This document shows positions 33,330-44,183 of a DNA stretch of 64,000 nucleotides, piece after piece. The stretch comes from Coenobita brevimanus (Eukaryota > Arthropoda > Malacostraca > Decapoda > Coenobitidae). The notes under the pieces are model-generated. The model was not told the DNA's origin and did no database searches. It saw nothing but the letters and a program-made list of their open reading frames with translations. Positions within the stretch are counted from its first letter, which is position 1; each line of letters begins with the position of its first letter. The position numbers were made by a program, and so were the translations under genes. The DNA is taken from positions 6,067,028-6,131,027 of the forward strand of contig CM064666.1 in the NCBI GenBank assembly GCA_032717465.1. Direction: 5' to 3'.

Positions 33330-34015
33330 TTTTCATTGACCTTGAACTATGATCTTTCCCTTTGATCTTGATCTTTGACTGATCTCAAATTTCAGTTTCT
33401 TTATCTTCGTTTTACCCTCAACCCTGCCACAAAGCTTGTTCTGCATCGCACACTGTTTAAAAGTTAACCTTGCCTTAGGGCCTTGACTTTTGATCCATCG
33501 TCCTCGCAAACAACTGATCAAGCTCTTGGGTGATCCTCAACTCATCCACCAAGTTTAATTCATATCAGGTCAAAACTGGTTGAATTATTTCGTTCACACA
33601 CAGACATACAGTTTGGAATCAACCTTTGCCTTGTGACCTTGACCTTTAGCTGACATCTTAAAACTGAATCCCATCGATTTTACTTGACCTTCAACCCTTC
33701 AATCAAGCCTGCTTCCAATCCGATAAAAACTTTTTGAGTTGTCTGTGCCCACTTACCTTGTCCTTTAACCTTTCCCTGTTACCTTGACCTTTCACTGATT
33801 GTTCTCTAAATCAAATGTCCAGTTTCTTGCTTTGCCGTACATTAACCCTTCCACAAAGTTTGGCCTAAACCAGATCAAAGCTGCTGCAGTTGACTTTTCC
33901 TTGTGACCTTGACCTTTGACTCATTGCGCCAAAAAATATGTTTACTCCAAGGCTGACTCTTAACCCTTTAGCCAAGTTTGGCTAAAATCAGATCAAAACT
34001 TTTTAAGGTATTTTG

Positions 34016-34066
<51 letters not shown>
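33330..34066 (+). repeat. Degenerate tandem array carrying nuclear-receptor-like half-sites
   Basis: Loose units of about 125-145 bp, each with a TGACCTTGACCTTT core followed by an AACCCTTCCACAAAGTTTGG-like box and an AGATCAAAACT-like box. Clear cores lie at 33634 and 33904 (TGACCTTGACCTTTGACT), with weaker ones near 33342, 33490 and 33789. The array ends in a (CA)n run at 34018-34066. A related array lies at 51413-52106 and also ends in (CA)n. Confidence 0.7.
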
Positions 34067-34069
<3 letters not shown>

Positions 34070-34251
34070 AAATGGCAAATGGAATTTAATGTGGCAAGTG
34101 TCATGTAATTAAGTTTGATAAAAGTGAGAAAAGCCCAGATTGGAATTATAAGTTAGGAATATCAACCCTAGACATATCAGAAAGGGAGATGGACCTGGGA
34201 GTGATTATCAATAACAAAGTATCTCCGGGCGGCCACATCAGTGAGGAGGTA
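34070..34251 (+). pseudogene. CR1-like LINE fragment, part 1
   Basis: It encodes the RT thumb region WQMEFNV, then after a frame slip CHVIKFDKSEKSPDWNYKLG and MDLGVIINNKVSPGGHISEE. This continues at 36684 after removal of the TA-flanked element. It is 5'-truncated. Confidence 0.75.
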
Positions 34252-34468
34252 CAGTCGCCAAACTTTCCACCTGGGCCACCTAGCCGCGAGAGGTGGGTAA
34301 CGGGTGCTGGCAACAGTGTATATGTTTGTTCGTGTGTACATGCTCGACGAAAGTTCGGATCATCAACTCTCTTCGTCCGTAGTGAACCTCTGTCAGAGTC
34401 AGAGTTCATCCCATAGATGGCTGGGTACGGAGTTAGGCGGTGAGAAAAATGTCTCAGGAGTAAGGCGC

Positions 34469-34738
34469 CTCTCCCATCGGCTCAGCCAGTTGCATGAAAC
34501 TAGTCGCATGGAAAATTATTGTGTGCCACAGCTCGCGCTGACCAAGGCCAAAGATATATGACTATATAAATTTTATAATAAAGTAATATAAATAATATTC
34601 TTATATAAATATACACTTTTATTTATAATACAATAATATATATTATACTATACATATTTGGCCTTGGTCCGTGCAACCTGTGACATGCAACAATTCCATG
34701 CGACCGGTTTCCTGCAACTGGTCGAGCCGGTGGGAGAG
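34469..34738. repeat. Foldback (hairpin) element inside the TA transposon
   Basis: Arms of about 90 bp, starting CTCTCCCATCGGCTC on the left and, inverted, CTCTCCCACCGGCTC on the right, enclose an AT-rich spacer. Matching blocks include CAGTTGCA, GTCGCATGGAA and GACCAAGGCCAAA. A stable hairpin is possible. No clear target duplication was found. Confidence 0.7.
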
Positions 34739-35688
34739 CTGCTTAAGAGGGTAGCTTGGCATAGTGAAGTCCAGGGCAGGTGCAGGACGTTGAGGGGAGG
34801 GGGTTACGTTATTCATACCGCCAGTGACAATAACTGCCGAACTAGGTTTTGAGATCCATTGGCAATCTACCAGATATTTACATTTTTAACAATACTAAAC
34901 ATGTTATTTTCTATGTTGTTTTTACATTGTTACAATAACATGTTAATGCACTAAATACTGGAATCACTCCAAGCCTTTCTCTCACGCTCTTATTATATCA
35001 GTAATTCCATTTCATAGGGTTATCACTTGATACCATTATCAGTATAGGTTGAAGATGAATGCATTTACCTAACATCTACAACCAGTTACAAGTAAGATTG
35101 CCTGCCATATTCACATCATGAATGACACTGACCAATAAACATTAGGATGATGTTCAGACACTGTTAACGGTTGCTTATTTCCTCGTTGGTAGTACTTCAG
35201 GCAGATGTTTTCATGTGTTCTGTGGTGCACCACGAAGAGCTAGGAGATTAAAATACTGTCACCTCAGCACGCAGAGAATTTATGAATACTTTTGTCGAAT
35301 GTGGTTATTATATCAGCTATGATAATGATTTACCGTACCATTTTTCATATGACTATGATCATTACAGCACATCTTTATAGTCCATTCGTCTAACGTATGA
35401 CTGAATTACACATTGCAAGGAAAACTGATTGTGAGCGGTGCCGCTTATGTGTGCGGTCACACATCTACATGCTCATCGATTATTCACCGAACAACATTAT
35501 CTCACATTATAGCAAGATGAAGACACCATCTCTTCACCACAGTATGCAAAAGCTTCCAGTCATTTTAAGCTCAGTTTTATTGATTCATGAATTGTTTGGA
35601 CATTTATATCACCATTGCCTGTGATATTACTTATGTGATTGGTAAATGCAACATAACGAACATGAAATTATCATTACAGGCTGGAACA

Positions 35689-35690
<2 letters not shown>

Positions 35691-35722
<32 letters not shown>

Positions 35723-35890
35723 CCGCGAACCTCGCTTTAGCCCCCGTCACCGAGGTCCTGAGTGCGAGGATATGTGATGTTGGTTGCTGACTGGCTGCTA
35801 CCAAGACCTAGGTCATAAGACAAGGGCTTGGTGAAACCCATCTCTCCTGACGGGGGTGGAACCACGTCACACGGATCGCCTGGCGGAAGC
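35691..35890 (-). mobile_element. Possible SINE or retro-inserted RNA copy (minus strand)
   Basis: A T-run at 35691-35717 would be a poly(A) tail on the minus strand. The adjoining 170 bp is more GC-rich than its surroundings and contains GGTTCCACCCC (minus), similar to a pol III B box. It could be a SINE, but the A box and target duplication are not clear. Confidence 0.3.
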
Positions 35891-36683
35891 GTTAACTACT
35901 ACGTCACCCACAGTACTGTTTCAAATATTTAATATATATCAACTATTAAAACAATTGCCTTGTTTGCACTGCAAGCACAGAGATCCACGTAATGATTAAG
36001 TGATGAGATGCTTAGGTTTTCTATTGTTAACGAAAGGTTGACTCATGGCTAGCTGACTCAAGGCAGTATTCTGCCTCAACGAACGAGTTTCAACCTCCGA
36101 CATCTACAGCTCCTAACTCTCCTACTTAGTTTAAATTAATATCCTCCCAATGAGTAATCCTGTAACGATTAATGACCTAACTTGTCTAATCATGTCTCGG
36201 ATCAAGAATGGTATTTCAATAGGTTTAATCGAGACCGGCCCAGGACTGGCTAAATGCAAAACGAACAGTCAGACACAGGTATCTACTTTTCAACCATAAG
36301 AGCCGGTCACACGACGGTACTTCCCCCCCAATATGCAGTAGACATTTTTTAGCCATGGGTTTATCATGTAATAATGAAAAAGAATACTTTTTTAAATATA
36401 TAATATATGTAAAGATGAGGCCTTTTGAATTAGTTTACTTATTGTTTTCAATACTTGCATTATCCAACACTTTCAAGAAGCTCCTTTGAAATTCTATCGC
36501 CTAAAAATTGTCGACTGATTACTGGGATGAACTTTGACTGAGGTTCACTAAGGAAAACGAGAGGTGATGATCCGAACTTTCATCAAGCATGTACACACGA
36601 ACAAACAGATAGCCTACACTGTTGCCAGCACCCCTTACCCACCTCTCGTGGCGGGGTGGCCCAGGTGGAAAGTTTGGCGACTG

Positions 36684-37260
36684 TACGTAACATGTATACA
36701 TTGCTTGCTAATATGAGAATAGCATTCACATCCATAAATGAAGACATGCTGAGAAAGATAACATTCATCAGACCAACCCTGGCGTATGCATCAGTAACCT
36801 GGAATAATTATCTAAAAAAAACACACAGATAAGATTGAAAATGTACTGTACAATGGGCAGCTACAAGATGGGTACCAAGCTTAAGGGATCTAAGCTACGA
36901 AGAAAGACTAGAAAATTTGAATCTAAAAACACTACAGGAGAGAAGGAAAAGACGAGACGTGATTATGCTATATAAAAGCATATCAGGGAAAGAGAAAATA
37001 GACATAAATGAACATATAATCTATGGGGAAGCATCAGCAAGAGGACATAAAAAAACTACATAAAACAAGAGGCATTATAGATGTAAGGAAATTCAGTTTC
37101 CCAAACAGGGCAATTGATCATTGGAATGCACTACCGGATGAAATTGTGCGTGCCAAAACTATTCATAAATTTAGGGATATGTATGATAAAAGTGGTTTAA
37201 TACACGGGACAGTACGAGCTCGATTCATTCTTGTAATGATACCATTAGGTAAGAACGAGT
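36684..37260 (+). pseudogene. CR1-like LINE fragment, part 2
   Basis: It resumes the frame from 34251: RNMYTLLANMRIAF, ITFIRPTLAYASVTWNN, then after a frame slip WAATRWVPSLRDLSYEERLE and LNLKTLQERRKRRDVIMLYK. The last frame (37023-37262) has KFSFPNRAIDHWNALPDEIV, the conserved C-terminal motif of CR1/L2-type RTs. The LINE ends near the (CA)n at 37269. Confidence 0.85.
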
Positions 37261-37267
37261 AGGTAAG

Positions 37268-37268
<1 letters not shown>

Positions 37269-37338
<70 letters not shown>
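37269..37338. repeat. (CA)n microsatellite
   Basis: A CA run right at the end of the LINE fragment. Confidence 0.98.
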
Positions 37339-37340
<2 letters not shown>

Positions 37341-39640
37341 GCGCTCGCGCTCTTACTTTACGAGTGCGGGTGTAATGACGTCCCCGGGCTGAGTTAATAT
37401 GGACGTAGTACACTGTACTTGAGTGAGATCCATGGTGACATAATCTTACGGGAGGCGTCTAGTAGCCAAAGGCTTAATGAAGGCTATCGGCCTTAGTCTT
37501 AAATTGTGGACAGGCGTTCACCTTGCCCTATCCGTATCTTTTGGTAATCTTAACACATGAAAGAAAGGACGTTCCCCGGTGAACGGGAGAGGATTACCGC
37601 AGTGCAGTCCTGGAATCCGGGGGAGTCTTATTTCACCCCTGAGCATGCCCTTTCGTCTTATAAAAGCAGCCTTGTGCAAAGAAAACTATGTAGAATTTGA
37701 AGGACCATGTGGTTTGTGTGATGGGAATTTTAATTTAATGGTAAAAACATCGTGTAAAGAAAAAAAAATAAGAGTTTAATATTTTTATTGTTTTGAGAAA
37801 TTTCACCGCTTCTCCGGAGATGGTTAGCCTAATTTGCAATGAGACGAAAACAAAGATGAGATATTGTATCCACTTCCATTTTATTTTCCACTATTACTAC
37901 TAAGCTGTTTATCAGATATGGTGCATGACACTTTTATAAATAGTTTGATTAGTTCATGAAATGATTCCTACAGTAACCAATGGCCGACTGTTACATACAC
38001 AGACGAAGCGTACGCAGCAAGTTAGGTTGAATTACGAAGTCTCATGTTTACGTTCGGTAAACTTTTACAAGTCCGGACTATTTTGTTTCGGCTCGGCAAT
38101 ACAGCATATTTTTCACCTGTATCTTGGTGTGATTTAAACCATTTTGACCTTTATTTTCTGTGCTCTTGATTAATTAACCCCCTCCCAAGTATCTTGGGGA
38201 ACTCCAGGGGATTTCGGGGTTCTGGGTGGTAACAATGGCAAAAACAAGCATCTGGGGCAGAAATGATGCCAAAATCGGTATTACCAGCCTAGGTGTACTT
38301 GTAGGGTTATTACTGTCCGCATTAACCCCTTTGAAGCTACAGTATGTCTGACACCAAATTTTTCCTAAGATACAGTTCCTCCAAAGCCTGTATGCATATT
38401 CTTATACAGAGTAGTCAAGAACAAATACCAGTCTTCAGTAACAAAAGAGGTAAAAATTGCTAACAATAAGAGGATATTTTGTATGTTAGTCTTACAAAAT
38501 ATATATATATTTTTTTTTATTTAAGTTTTTAAATTTTAATATTAACTAGTGTTACGAACTGTCTGTTGCGCCTACACACACGAAGAGATGCGCTCTCACG
38601 CTTCCAAGATTACCACTTGCGTTGAAGGTGTGAGCTTCCACTTCGTGCGGGGTGCGGAAAGGGTAACCTCAGCCCTGAGTTTCAAGACTATGGGGTATAT
38701 CTAACTGATCCAAATTAAAATGAAGATTCTCCTGTTGCTTGCTGGACCCACCAATTGGGACAACTAATTACCAAAAATATATATATGCAATATTTATCAT
38801 TAAAAAGGAATGATTAAGGGAGGGAGAGAGGGAAGGAGAGGAGCACAGAACATCCTCCCACACTCTTTTCCAGAGCCACGCTGAGAACAAAATGGCTGAT
38901 AGTGTTGCCCAAAAGAAATCTTAGAAAACCTGCTAAGCTGCAGGTGAATAGCTGCAAATTTTTAAGTAACTGGACTTCAAAAGGCACCAAATATACAGGA
39001 AAATGTTCGATTTTTCGCACTATATTATTAGGAAAAGTGCTAAATCTTGCGACAAAAGTGCTCAGTTAACAACACATGGGTAGTAAGGCTGCTACTTGCT
39101 AGGCCAGGCTGCCAGAGATTCGTAACCTTAAAAATTAATTGCCCTTTTTGTTTTAGTTGTATTTTCATAGTGACGTGTATAATATATAAATAATATTTCT
39201 GGATACTCTAAACTCTAGGTTAATATGACAAATCTAGTTTCATAATATTACGGTACCGGCTGCAATGATGGTGCTCGGATACAGCGTGGCTGATATGCAC
39301 AGGATACATTAAGTGGGTCTAAATAAAAATAAAAAAATGGCCTAAAAATATCTCCTAAAGGACACTAGGCAAGGGAATCTTGGGAGATCATCAAGGGGGT
39401 GGGGAGGGATTCTAGAAAAGTACATGTATAATCCATTGGTTCTAGGAGGGCGGCAAAAGGTTCATTACAGACCAGTCCCTCAGTAACGCTATAAATAAAT
39501 AACTCGATGGCACTGGCTCTTCTAGGCCGGCCCTCTAAGAGGGATTGGTAAATATAAAAGTCAGCACCGTACCGTAATCACCGTCATCCAAACGTCTTAG
39601 TCCCCAACGAGTTAATTCATTAATGTATCCACATGTTTTG
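37339..39640 (+). other. P450 intron, last part
   Basis: About 2.3 kb with no convincing frame. A TTAACCCC at 38316 resembles a piggyBac-type end but has no partner. Confidence 0.5.
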
Positions 39641-39651
39641 TATATTTACAG

Positions 39652-39724
39652 GCTGGCGTCAGTATCTGGATGAGGGTCTAGCCAAGATGGAGTTGTATCT
39701 GTGTACTGTTGCTATTCTTCATCC
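39652..39724 (+). pseudogene. Decoy P450 heme-loop exon lacking the heme Cys
   Basis: After an acceptor TATATTTACAG the sequence reads, in phase with exon 29327-29471, (G)WRQYLDEGLAKMELYLCTVA. It is a copy of the start of the terminal exon at 39784, but the heme-ligating Cys is Tyr and the following Gly is Asp. A P450 spliced only to this exon could not bind heme through thiolate. The frame stays open through the next acceptor into the true exon, so use of this acceptor would give a protein with two heme-loop segments. I read it as a decayed duplicate. Confidence 0.75.
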
Positions 39725-39783
39725 ATGCTACCATACTTTTAATATATTTATATACTACATTCGTACTTCTGATATATTTGCAG

Positions 39784-39974
39784 GCCGGCGTCAGTGTCTG
39801 AGTGAAAGCCTGGCCATGATGGAATTGTACATGTTCACTGCTGCTATACTGCACAGGTTCACCATCACCCCTCCACCAGGCGTTACCCTCACCACCGAAA
39901 CAGACAAGACAAAGTCGACTTTCAACTTCACTTCGCTATTCTCCGTCATCTTTACCAAGAGACCAACTACATAA
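39784..39974 (+). CDS. Cytochrome P450 terminal exon with heme-binding Cys
   Basis: The acceptor ATATTTGCAG is followed by phase-1 sequence encoding (G)RRQCLSESLAMMELYMFTA, then HRFTITPPPGVTLTT and FSVIFTKRPTT before TAA. Joined to exon 29327-29471 it completes the signature F-x-x-G-x-R-x-C-x-G, with the thiolate Cys present but the last Gly replaced by Ser, a residue seen in some family members. The length of 191 bp is right for a CYP2-type last exon. The 10.3-kb intron upstream is full of transposons. Gene orientation is + and the product is an ER-bound monooxygenase. It is possible that the two exons belong to different paralogues. Confidence 0.88.
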
Positions 39975-39975
39975 G

Positions 39976-40320
39976 CTGTTGAATCTAGTGACATTGACAC
40001 TACAATGGTTCGCCATTAATCTTCCACGCAGCATTATCCTCACTACAAAAACAGACATGACAAAACTTGTATTCAGCTTCACTCTGCCATTCTCCGTCAT
40101 CTTCGGCAGGAGACCAGCTTCATGGGCTTTTTAATTTGGCGACACTTACACGTCACAGTATCGCCGTCAACCCTCTATCAGGCGTTACTTTCACCACCGA
40201 CAAAGACTAACAAACTACTCTCCAACTTCACCCTGCCGTTCTCCGTATCTTCAACAAGAGACCAACCACTGAAACTGGTGACATCAATACTATGCTCTGT
40301 TCGCGTTAACTTGGCGTAAA
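39976..40320 (+). repeat. Degenerate tandem copies of the P450 last-exon tail
   Basis: Three further, decaying copies of the sequence from RFTITPPP to the stop plus 3' flank, at periods of 153, 149 and 141 bp (starts near 40008, 40157 and 40298). The first reads FAINLPRSIILTTKTD and FSVIFGRRPAS up to a TAA; the second has a stop after TTDKD; the third is only the beginning. They lie downstream of the true stop and cannot be translated with it. Confidence 0.82.
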
Positions 40321-40550
40321 ATATTCGTCTTTTCATCTTCAACGTTGGTGCTAGAGATGGACGCTTTCATCTGGTGGCACTGATACAACTGGGCTGTGGA
40401 GCTGCCTGGTTATTCAAACGTCCCTCAACTCCCTCCGAATCCCCCAAAAGGATGATGGACTGCAGGAGGGGGACAACGTAAGCCTACAGCCCAGTGGGTT
40501 TACATTTCAGATTAACCACCACCACACTACCACCACGACCACCGCCAGCG

Positions 40551-40636
40551 GCAGCAGCAGCAGCAACAACAACAACAACAACAACAACAACAACTACTAC
40601 TACTACTACTACTACAACTACTACTACTACCACCTT

Positions 40637-40681
<45 letters not shown>

Positions 40682-40683
40682 CA
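40551..40683. repeat. (CAG/CAA/CTA/CCA)n trinucleotide tract
   Basis: Imperfect trinucleotide repeats switching from CAG to CAA to CTA to CCA. The open frames across it are repeat artefacts. Confidence 0.95.
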
Positions 40684-40743
40684 CAAAAATTTTGAATGCC
40701 GAGTTGTAACAATGGAATGACACTAGAATATGATTCTAGTTAT

Positions 40744-40857
<114 letters not shown>

Positions 40858-41103
40858 GTTGCAGGGTCGGTCAGAGTATTGTGTTACTCTGGCATTCGGC
40901 AATGGGAAATAGACTGCAAAAGGACGAAAATCTCCGGCCAGACTTCGTTTACCTTTACCTAAAAAGATATTCGTCCTTTCGCGGCTTATATTACGTCATT
41001 CAGTGGCACAAAAAAAGCAACGCCACAGCTCTACATCCGCTTCATATCACTTCCTCGTGACTAGCACCATATTCTAGTGTTGATATATTGGTACAAACGT
41101 GCA

Positions 41104-41175
41104 ACACAACGTTGCTCTTCAACTCATCACTGTCGTTCTACAGTATCTTAGTCAATGACAGACCACTTATATCCT
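41104..41175 (+). pseudogene. Fifth relic of the P450 last-exon tail
   Basis: TTGCTCTTCAACTCATCACT and the sequence after it align with the third tail copy (CTACTCTCCAACTTCACCCT). In translation NSSLSFYSILVNDRPL corresponds to NFTLPFSVIFNKRPTT. It is separated from the tandem copies by the microsatellites. Confidence 0.55.
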
Positions 41176-41199
41176 TCAATATGGTGCAATTCTGTCCCC

Positions 41200-41432
41200 C
41201 GCAATCAGGCTGTCCTCTCTCCAACTTACAATCTTTCGTATGTGCCTCTCCAAACTATCTCTCCACGTCAGCCTCGTTCTTCCCCTACCCCTCCCCCTCC
41301 CCTCCTTCATCACACCCAAATACACTCCCCCACTTAATCTGTCATTCTCCATTCTCTACACCTGGCAAAACCATCTTAAGATATTTCCTCTAAAGCTTTC
41401 CAGCACATCCACCTCAACACCATAACATTCCA
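41200..41432 (-). pseudogene. RTE-like LINE relic, 3' end region
   Basis: The plus strand resembles the antisense of the RTE-like LINE at 54.4-54.7 kb (CACATCCACCTCAACACCAT and neighbouring blocks in the same order). Diverged and non-coding. Confidence 0.55.
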
Positions 41433-41433
41433 G

Positions 41434-41435
<2 letters not shown>

Positions 41436-41469
<34 letters not shown>
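41436..41469. repeat. (CT)n microsatellite
   Basis: A pure CT run. Confidence 0.95.
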
Positions 41470-41473
<4 letters not shown>

Positions 41474-41860
41474 TGGTACAGTACATCCATCAAGTGCATC
41501 ATAATAAAAACAACAACAAAAGTACCCTAATGTAAATAAATATACATAAACGCTTTTCACTTTATCTTGGTCTAAAATTGCCATTTCTCCGTCCTGAATG
41601 CTAAGTTGTAATAATATATTAAGACAAGAACATGATCCTACTCATCAAGGAAGTACAGTGAGATGGCCGTAGCATTGCCTTTTGCTGCCGCATAGGTACG
41701 AGAAATAAGCTGCAAAGGGACGAAATTTCGGGCCAAGTTAAGGTGAAAGGTACAAAATAAGGAGAAGATTCGAACAACACTGAGTATTAGGAAAGGCATA
41801 TTTTTAAGTTTTGGAATTATTTGTATCATTATAAACCATATAACCAAAACATACGTGCTC

Positions 41861-41980
41861 CCTACGTGTCAACAAGTGGGTTGGTGGAGGGTTAGTGCCC
41901 CTCCCCGTAAAATAAATAACTCAAAGTCAAATGGTCACTCGTTACGGGATTATGGCATCTGGCAATAGACAGATAGATAA
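41861..41980 (+). mobile_element. SINE body and tail relic
   Basis: CCTACGTGTC, GGGTTAGTGCCCCTCC, ACGGGATTATGGCATCTGGC and a GATA tail occur in the same order as in the 5S-derived SINE at 61931-62082. The 5S-like head is absent here, so it is a 5'-truncated copy. Confidence 0.7.
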
Positions 41981-42330
41981 ATTATAGACCTTAGTAAATC
42001 AAGCAACGTAAAAGGGCACTATCAACAATGTAGAATTATTGGAAGTAAACACTGACATACTGTAGTGGGTGTATTATTTCCTTTTATTAATAATCATTAT
42101 CATCATTATAGTCGTCACACCACCACCACCATCGTCATCATCATCCACTCTGTTTCCGTACATACGTGATGGAAAGATACAGGAAGGCAGTTTGATCCTC
42201 CCTGGGACATGAATCAGAGGAGGAAGGCAATTCTGGGTGCAGCACAGGGCTATTTGCAACACAGGTGCAGGGCGGTTGGGTCACCATTTCCCTGGACCCA
42301 TTGTTCTCGTCATTTTCTAAATTCATTCTT
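41981..42330. other. Spacer, no gene seen
   Basis: No gene recognised. A short CACCACCACC/TCATCATC stretch at 42117-42145 is simple sequence. Confidence 0.45.
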
Positions 42331-42334
42331 ATTG

Positions 42335-42660
42335 TACTCAATCTTCTTCCCTCTCCTATATCCTCTTCTCCTTTCTTCCTCGTCTTCTCCTTCTATCTTC
42401 CTCTTCCCCTCTCTTCCTCTTCTATTTTCTTCCTCTTCTCCTCCTTCTTCCTCTTCTTCTCCTTTCTTCCTTGTCTCCTTTCTTCCTCTTCTCCTTCACG
42501 TTTCTTACACTTCTCCTTTCTTCTTCTTTTCTTCTTCTCCTTCTCCTTCCTTGTTCATCTCCTAACTTATTCTTTTCTCTTCCTCTTCTTGTTGCCCTCT
42601 CTCTGCCCCACTCTTTTCTTCCTTCTCTCTTCTTGTCCTCCTCCTCCTCCTCCTCCAACA
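42335..42660. repeat. Long polypyrimidine tract (TTC/CTC-rich)
   Basis: About 325 bp almost free of purines on the + strand, built of TTCCTCTTCTCC-like words. Such homopurine-homopyrimidine DNA can form triplex (H-DNA). The open frames over it are compositional artefacts. Confidence 0.9.
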
Positions 42661-42787
42661 ATTCGCCACATTTATACATCAAAACCACAGGTGCCCATGA
42701 TTGTGTGAACGGGCTTTCTGACCACTTGTGCTTCTTCTTTATGAATTTATTTACCTAGTCTGGCAGATGTGTTTTTGCAGCTCGTTT

Positions 42788-42815
42788 GAAAAAAAAAAAA
42801 AAAAAAAAAAAAAAA
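42788..42815. repeat. Poly(A) run
   Basis: About 27 A. The sequence before it is not a recognisable retroelement. Confidence 0.9.
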
Positions 42816-42828
42816 TGCAGTTAGGTTA

Positions 42829-43800
42829 TCGAGGTGGAGCCAGGATTCTGAGAGCTGGAGTGGTGTGTGAGCGACTGCGTGGCCCATTTCACAAGGCATG
42901 CTATATATAGTTTTCATAATTTTCATTTTATTACTAGTTTTTGGAGGGGAGTAGGTAATGCCGATCGTCATCTACTCACTTGATGTAGTGCAGCTTACTT
43001 TTTCCTTCGCCTTTATCTTTCTGTTACAGTGCTTGTCTCATTTCCAATTTCTCCAGTCATACTTGTCATTTTTTTTTCTTTTTTGCTCTTCTTTCTAGTA
43101 CGTGACTCTGCACTGAATGAGAAGTGTAATGTTTCCCCACAACCCAGGAAACCATTTACAATGCTGGGTGGTAACTATACAATCAATGGGATGATGTGGA
43201 GCCTACTGTGTTGCCCTTGTTAAGTAGGTGGCGTCCACACTGCACGGGAAGGTCCTGCAGGGACGGTTGCTTGTCTGCAGTTGATGGATCTGTTCGATCA
43301 GACAGACTGGAGTTATTCAGCAACAAGAACTAGTCTGGATCCACTTGACTTCATCCTTACATGGGAGAAGTTGAGAATGATTTTTTTTTTTTAATGTAAA
43401 CTCTACACTAAATTGAACGTGAAGACTTAGATTTATATATTTTTTACAGTCTATTGGTGGTTCAGCTTCAGAAAAATGTAACTCCAAGTGTTTTGTGCTA
43501 TCTCTCCTATAGTGACAAAATCGTGTGGTGTTAGTCAGAATAATGTACGTAATGTCATTCTGTGATAAGTTGGGTCTCCCACCATCCTCTCACCCGATGC
43601 ACTACTGCTTTTTGGTTCATTACACTGAGTGACAAGCAAAATGGTTTCCTGTAAAGTAGGAAACCAATGTTTAGGAGTAACTGTGTCAGGACACTATGTC
43701 ATAAAACATTACATAATAGCTAGTAACGTATATATGTAGTACAGAGGTTAGAAGAAGGTCGTGCCTAAGTGAGAGGGCTAGAGGGAGTAATGCTGCACAT
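42829..43800. other. Spacer before the second gypsy copy, no gene seen
   Basis: No domain recognised. A short frame at 43029-43223 starts with a hydrophobic stretch, which comes from T-rich sequence. Confidence 0.4.
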
Positions 43801-44183
43801 TCTTAGGAATTTAACACACAGCCCAGTGTGACGCCTGATGGGAAATTCCCCAGGCTTGGAAAGTTCCACACAGCCGTGCTCTTATACGTGACACAACTAA
43901 TCATATACAGGGGAAATGGGAGAGACAGGGAAGAATGGGTTACCAGAGAGACGGTGAGGAGAGGCAGGAACAGAGCGCGCGAAGTTAGGAAGCATAAAAC
44001 TGCTCTCGCCTCAGTACTGCTCTTGTGAGATACTCCCTCTGAAGAAATAACAATCAAACCCCAGACTCATCTTTATCTTTCTCCTGCGATCCACGACAAG
44101 TACAACGAAACATTCTCTCCTTCTTAAAATCCCTACAATCTATCACATTTCTGGAAAAGTTCGGCAATGACTACGATATTATA
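43801..44183 (+). other. Probable diverged 5' LTR end of the second gypsy copy
   Basis: The sequence directly before the primer-site-like TTTGGTGGCAG at 44184 should be LTR. It does not match the LTR of the first copy by eye and no second LTR remains, so its start cannot be set. Confidence 0.4.

Larger units (their letters stand above)
34252..36683. mobile_element. TA-flanked DNA transposon with long inverted ends, 2.4 kb
   Basis: Left end 34252-34413 and right end 36523-36683 are inverted repeats of about 160 bp beginning CAGTCGCCAAACTTTCCACC. TA duplicates flank it at 34250-34251 and 36684-36685. Removing the element plus one TA gives an uninterrupted LINE frame (SEEV then RNMYTLLANM), which fixes its ends. 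A TA target and CAGT start fit the Tc1/mariner group, though long inverted ends also occur in related families. No transposase is visible. The interior holds a foldback element and a T-run repeat, so this copy is non-autonomous. Confidence 0.88.

Noticed and set aside
38316..38335. TTAACCCCTTTGAAGC as another piggyBac-type end
   Set aside because: No matching inverted GGG-TTAA end could be found in the following 1.5 kb.
39976..40320. Alternative functional last exons of the P450
   Set aside because: The copies lack the heme-loop part and a convincing acceptor, and contain stops. They are degenerate tandem repeats.
42209..42758. Several overlapping Ser/Phe/Leu-rich frames
   Set aside because: They come from the polypyrimidine tract, where stop codons are rare in every + frame; there is no conserved motif.
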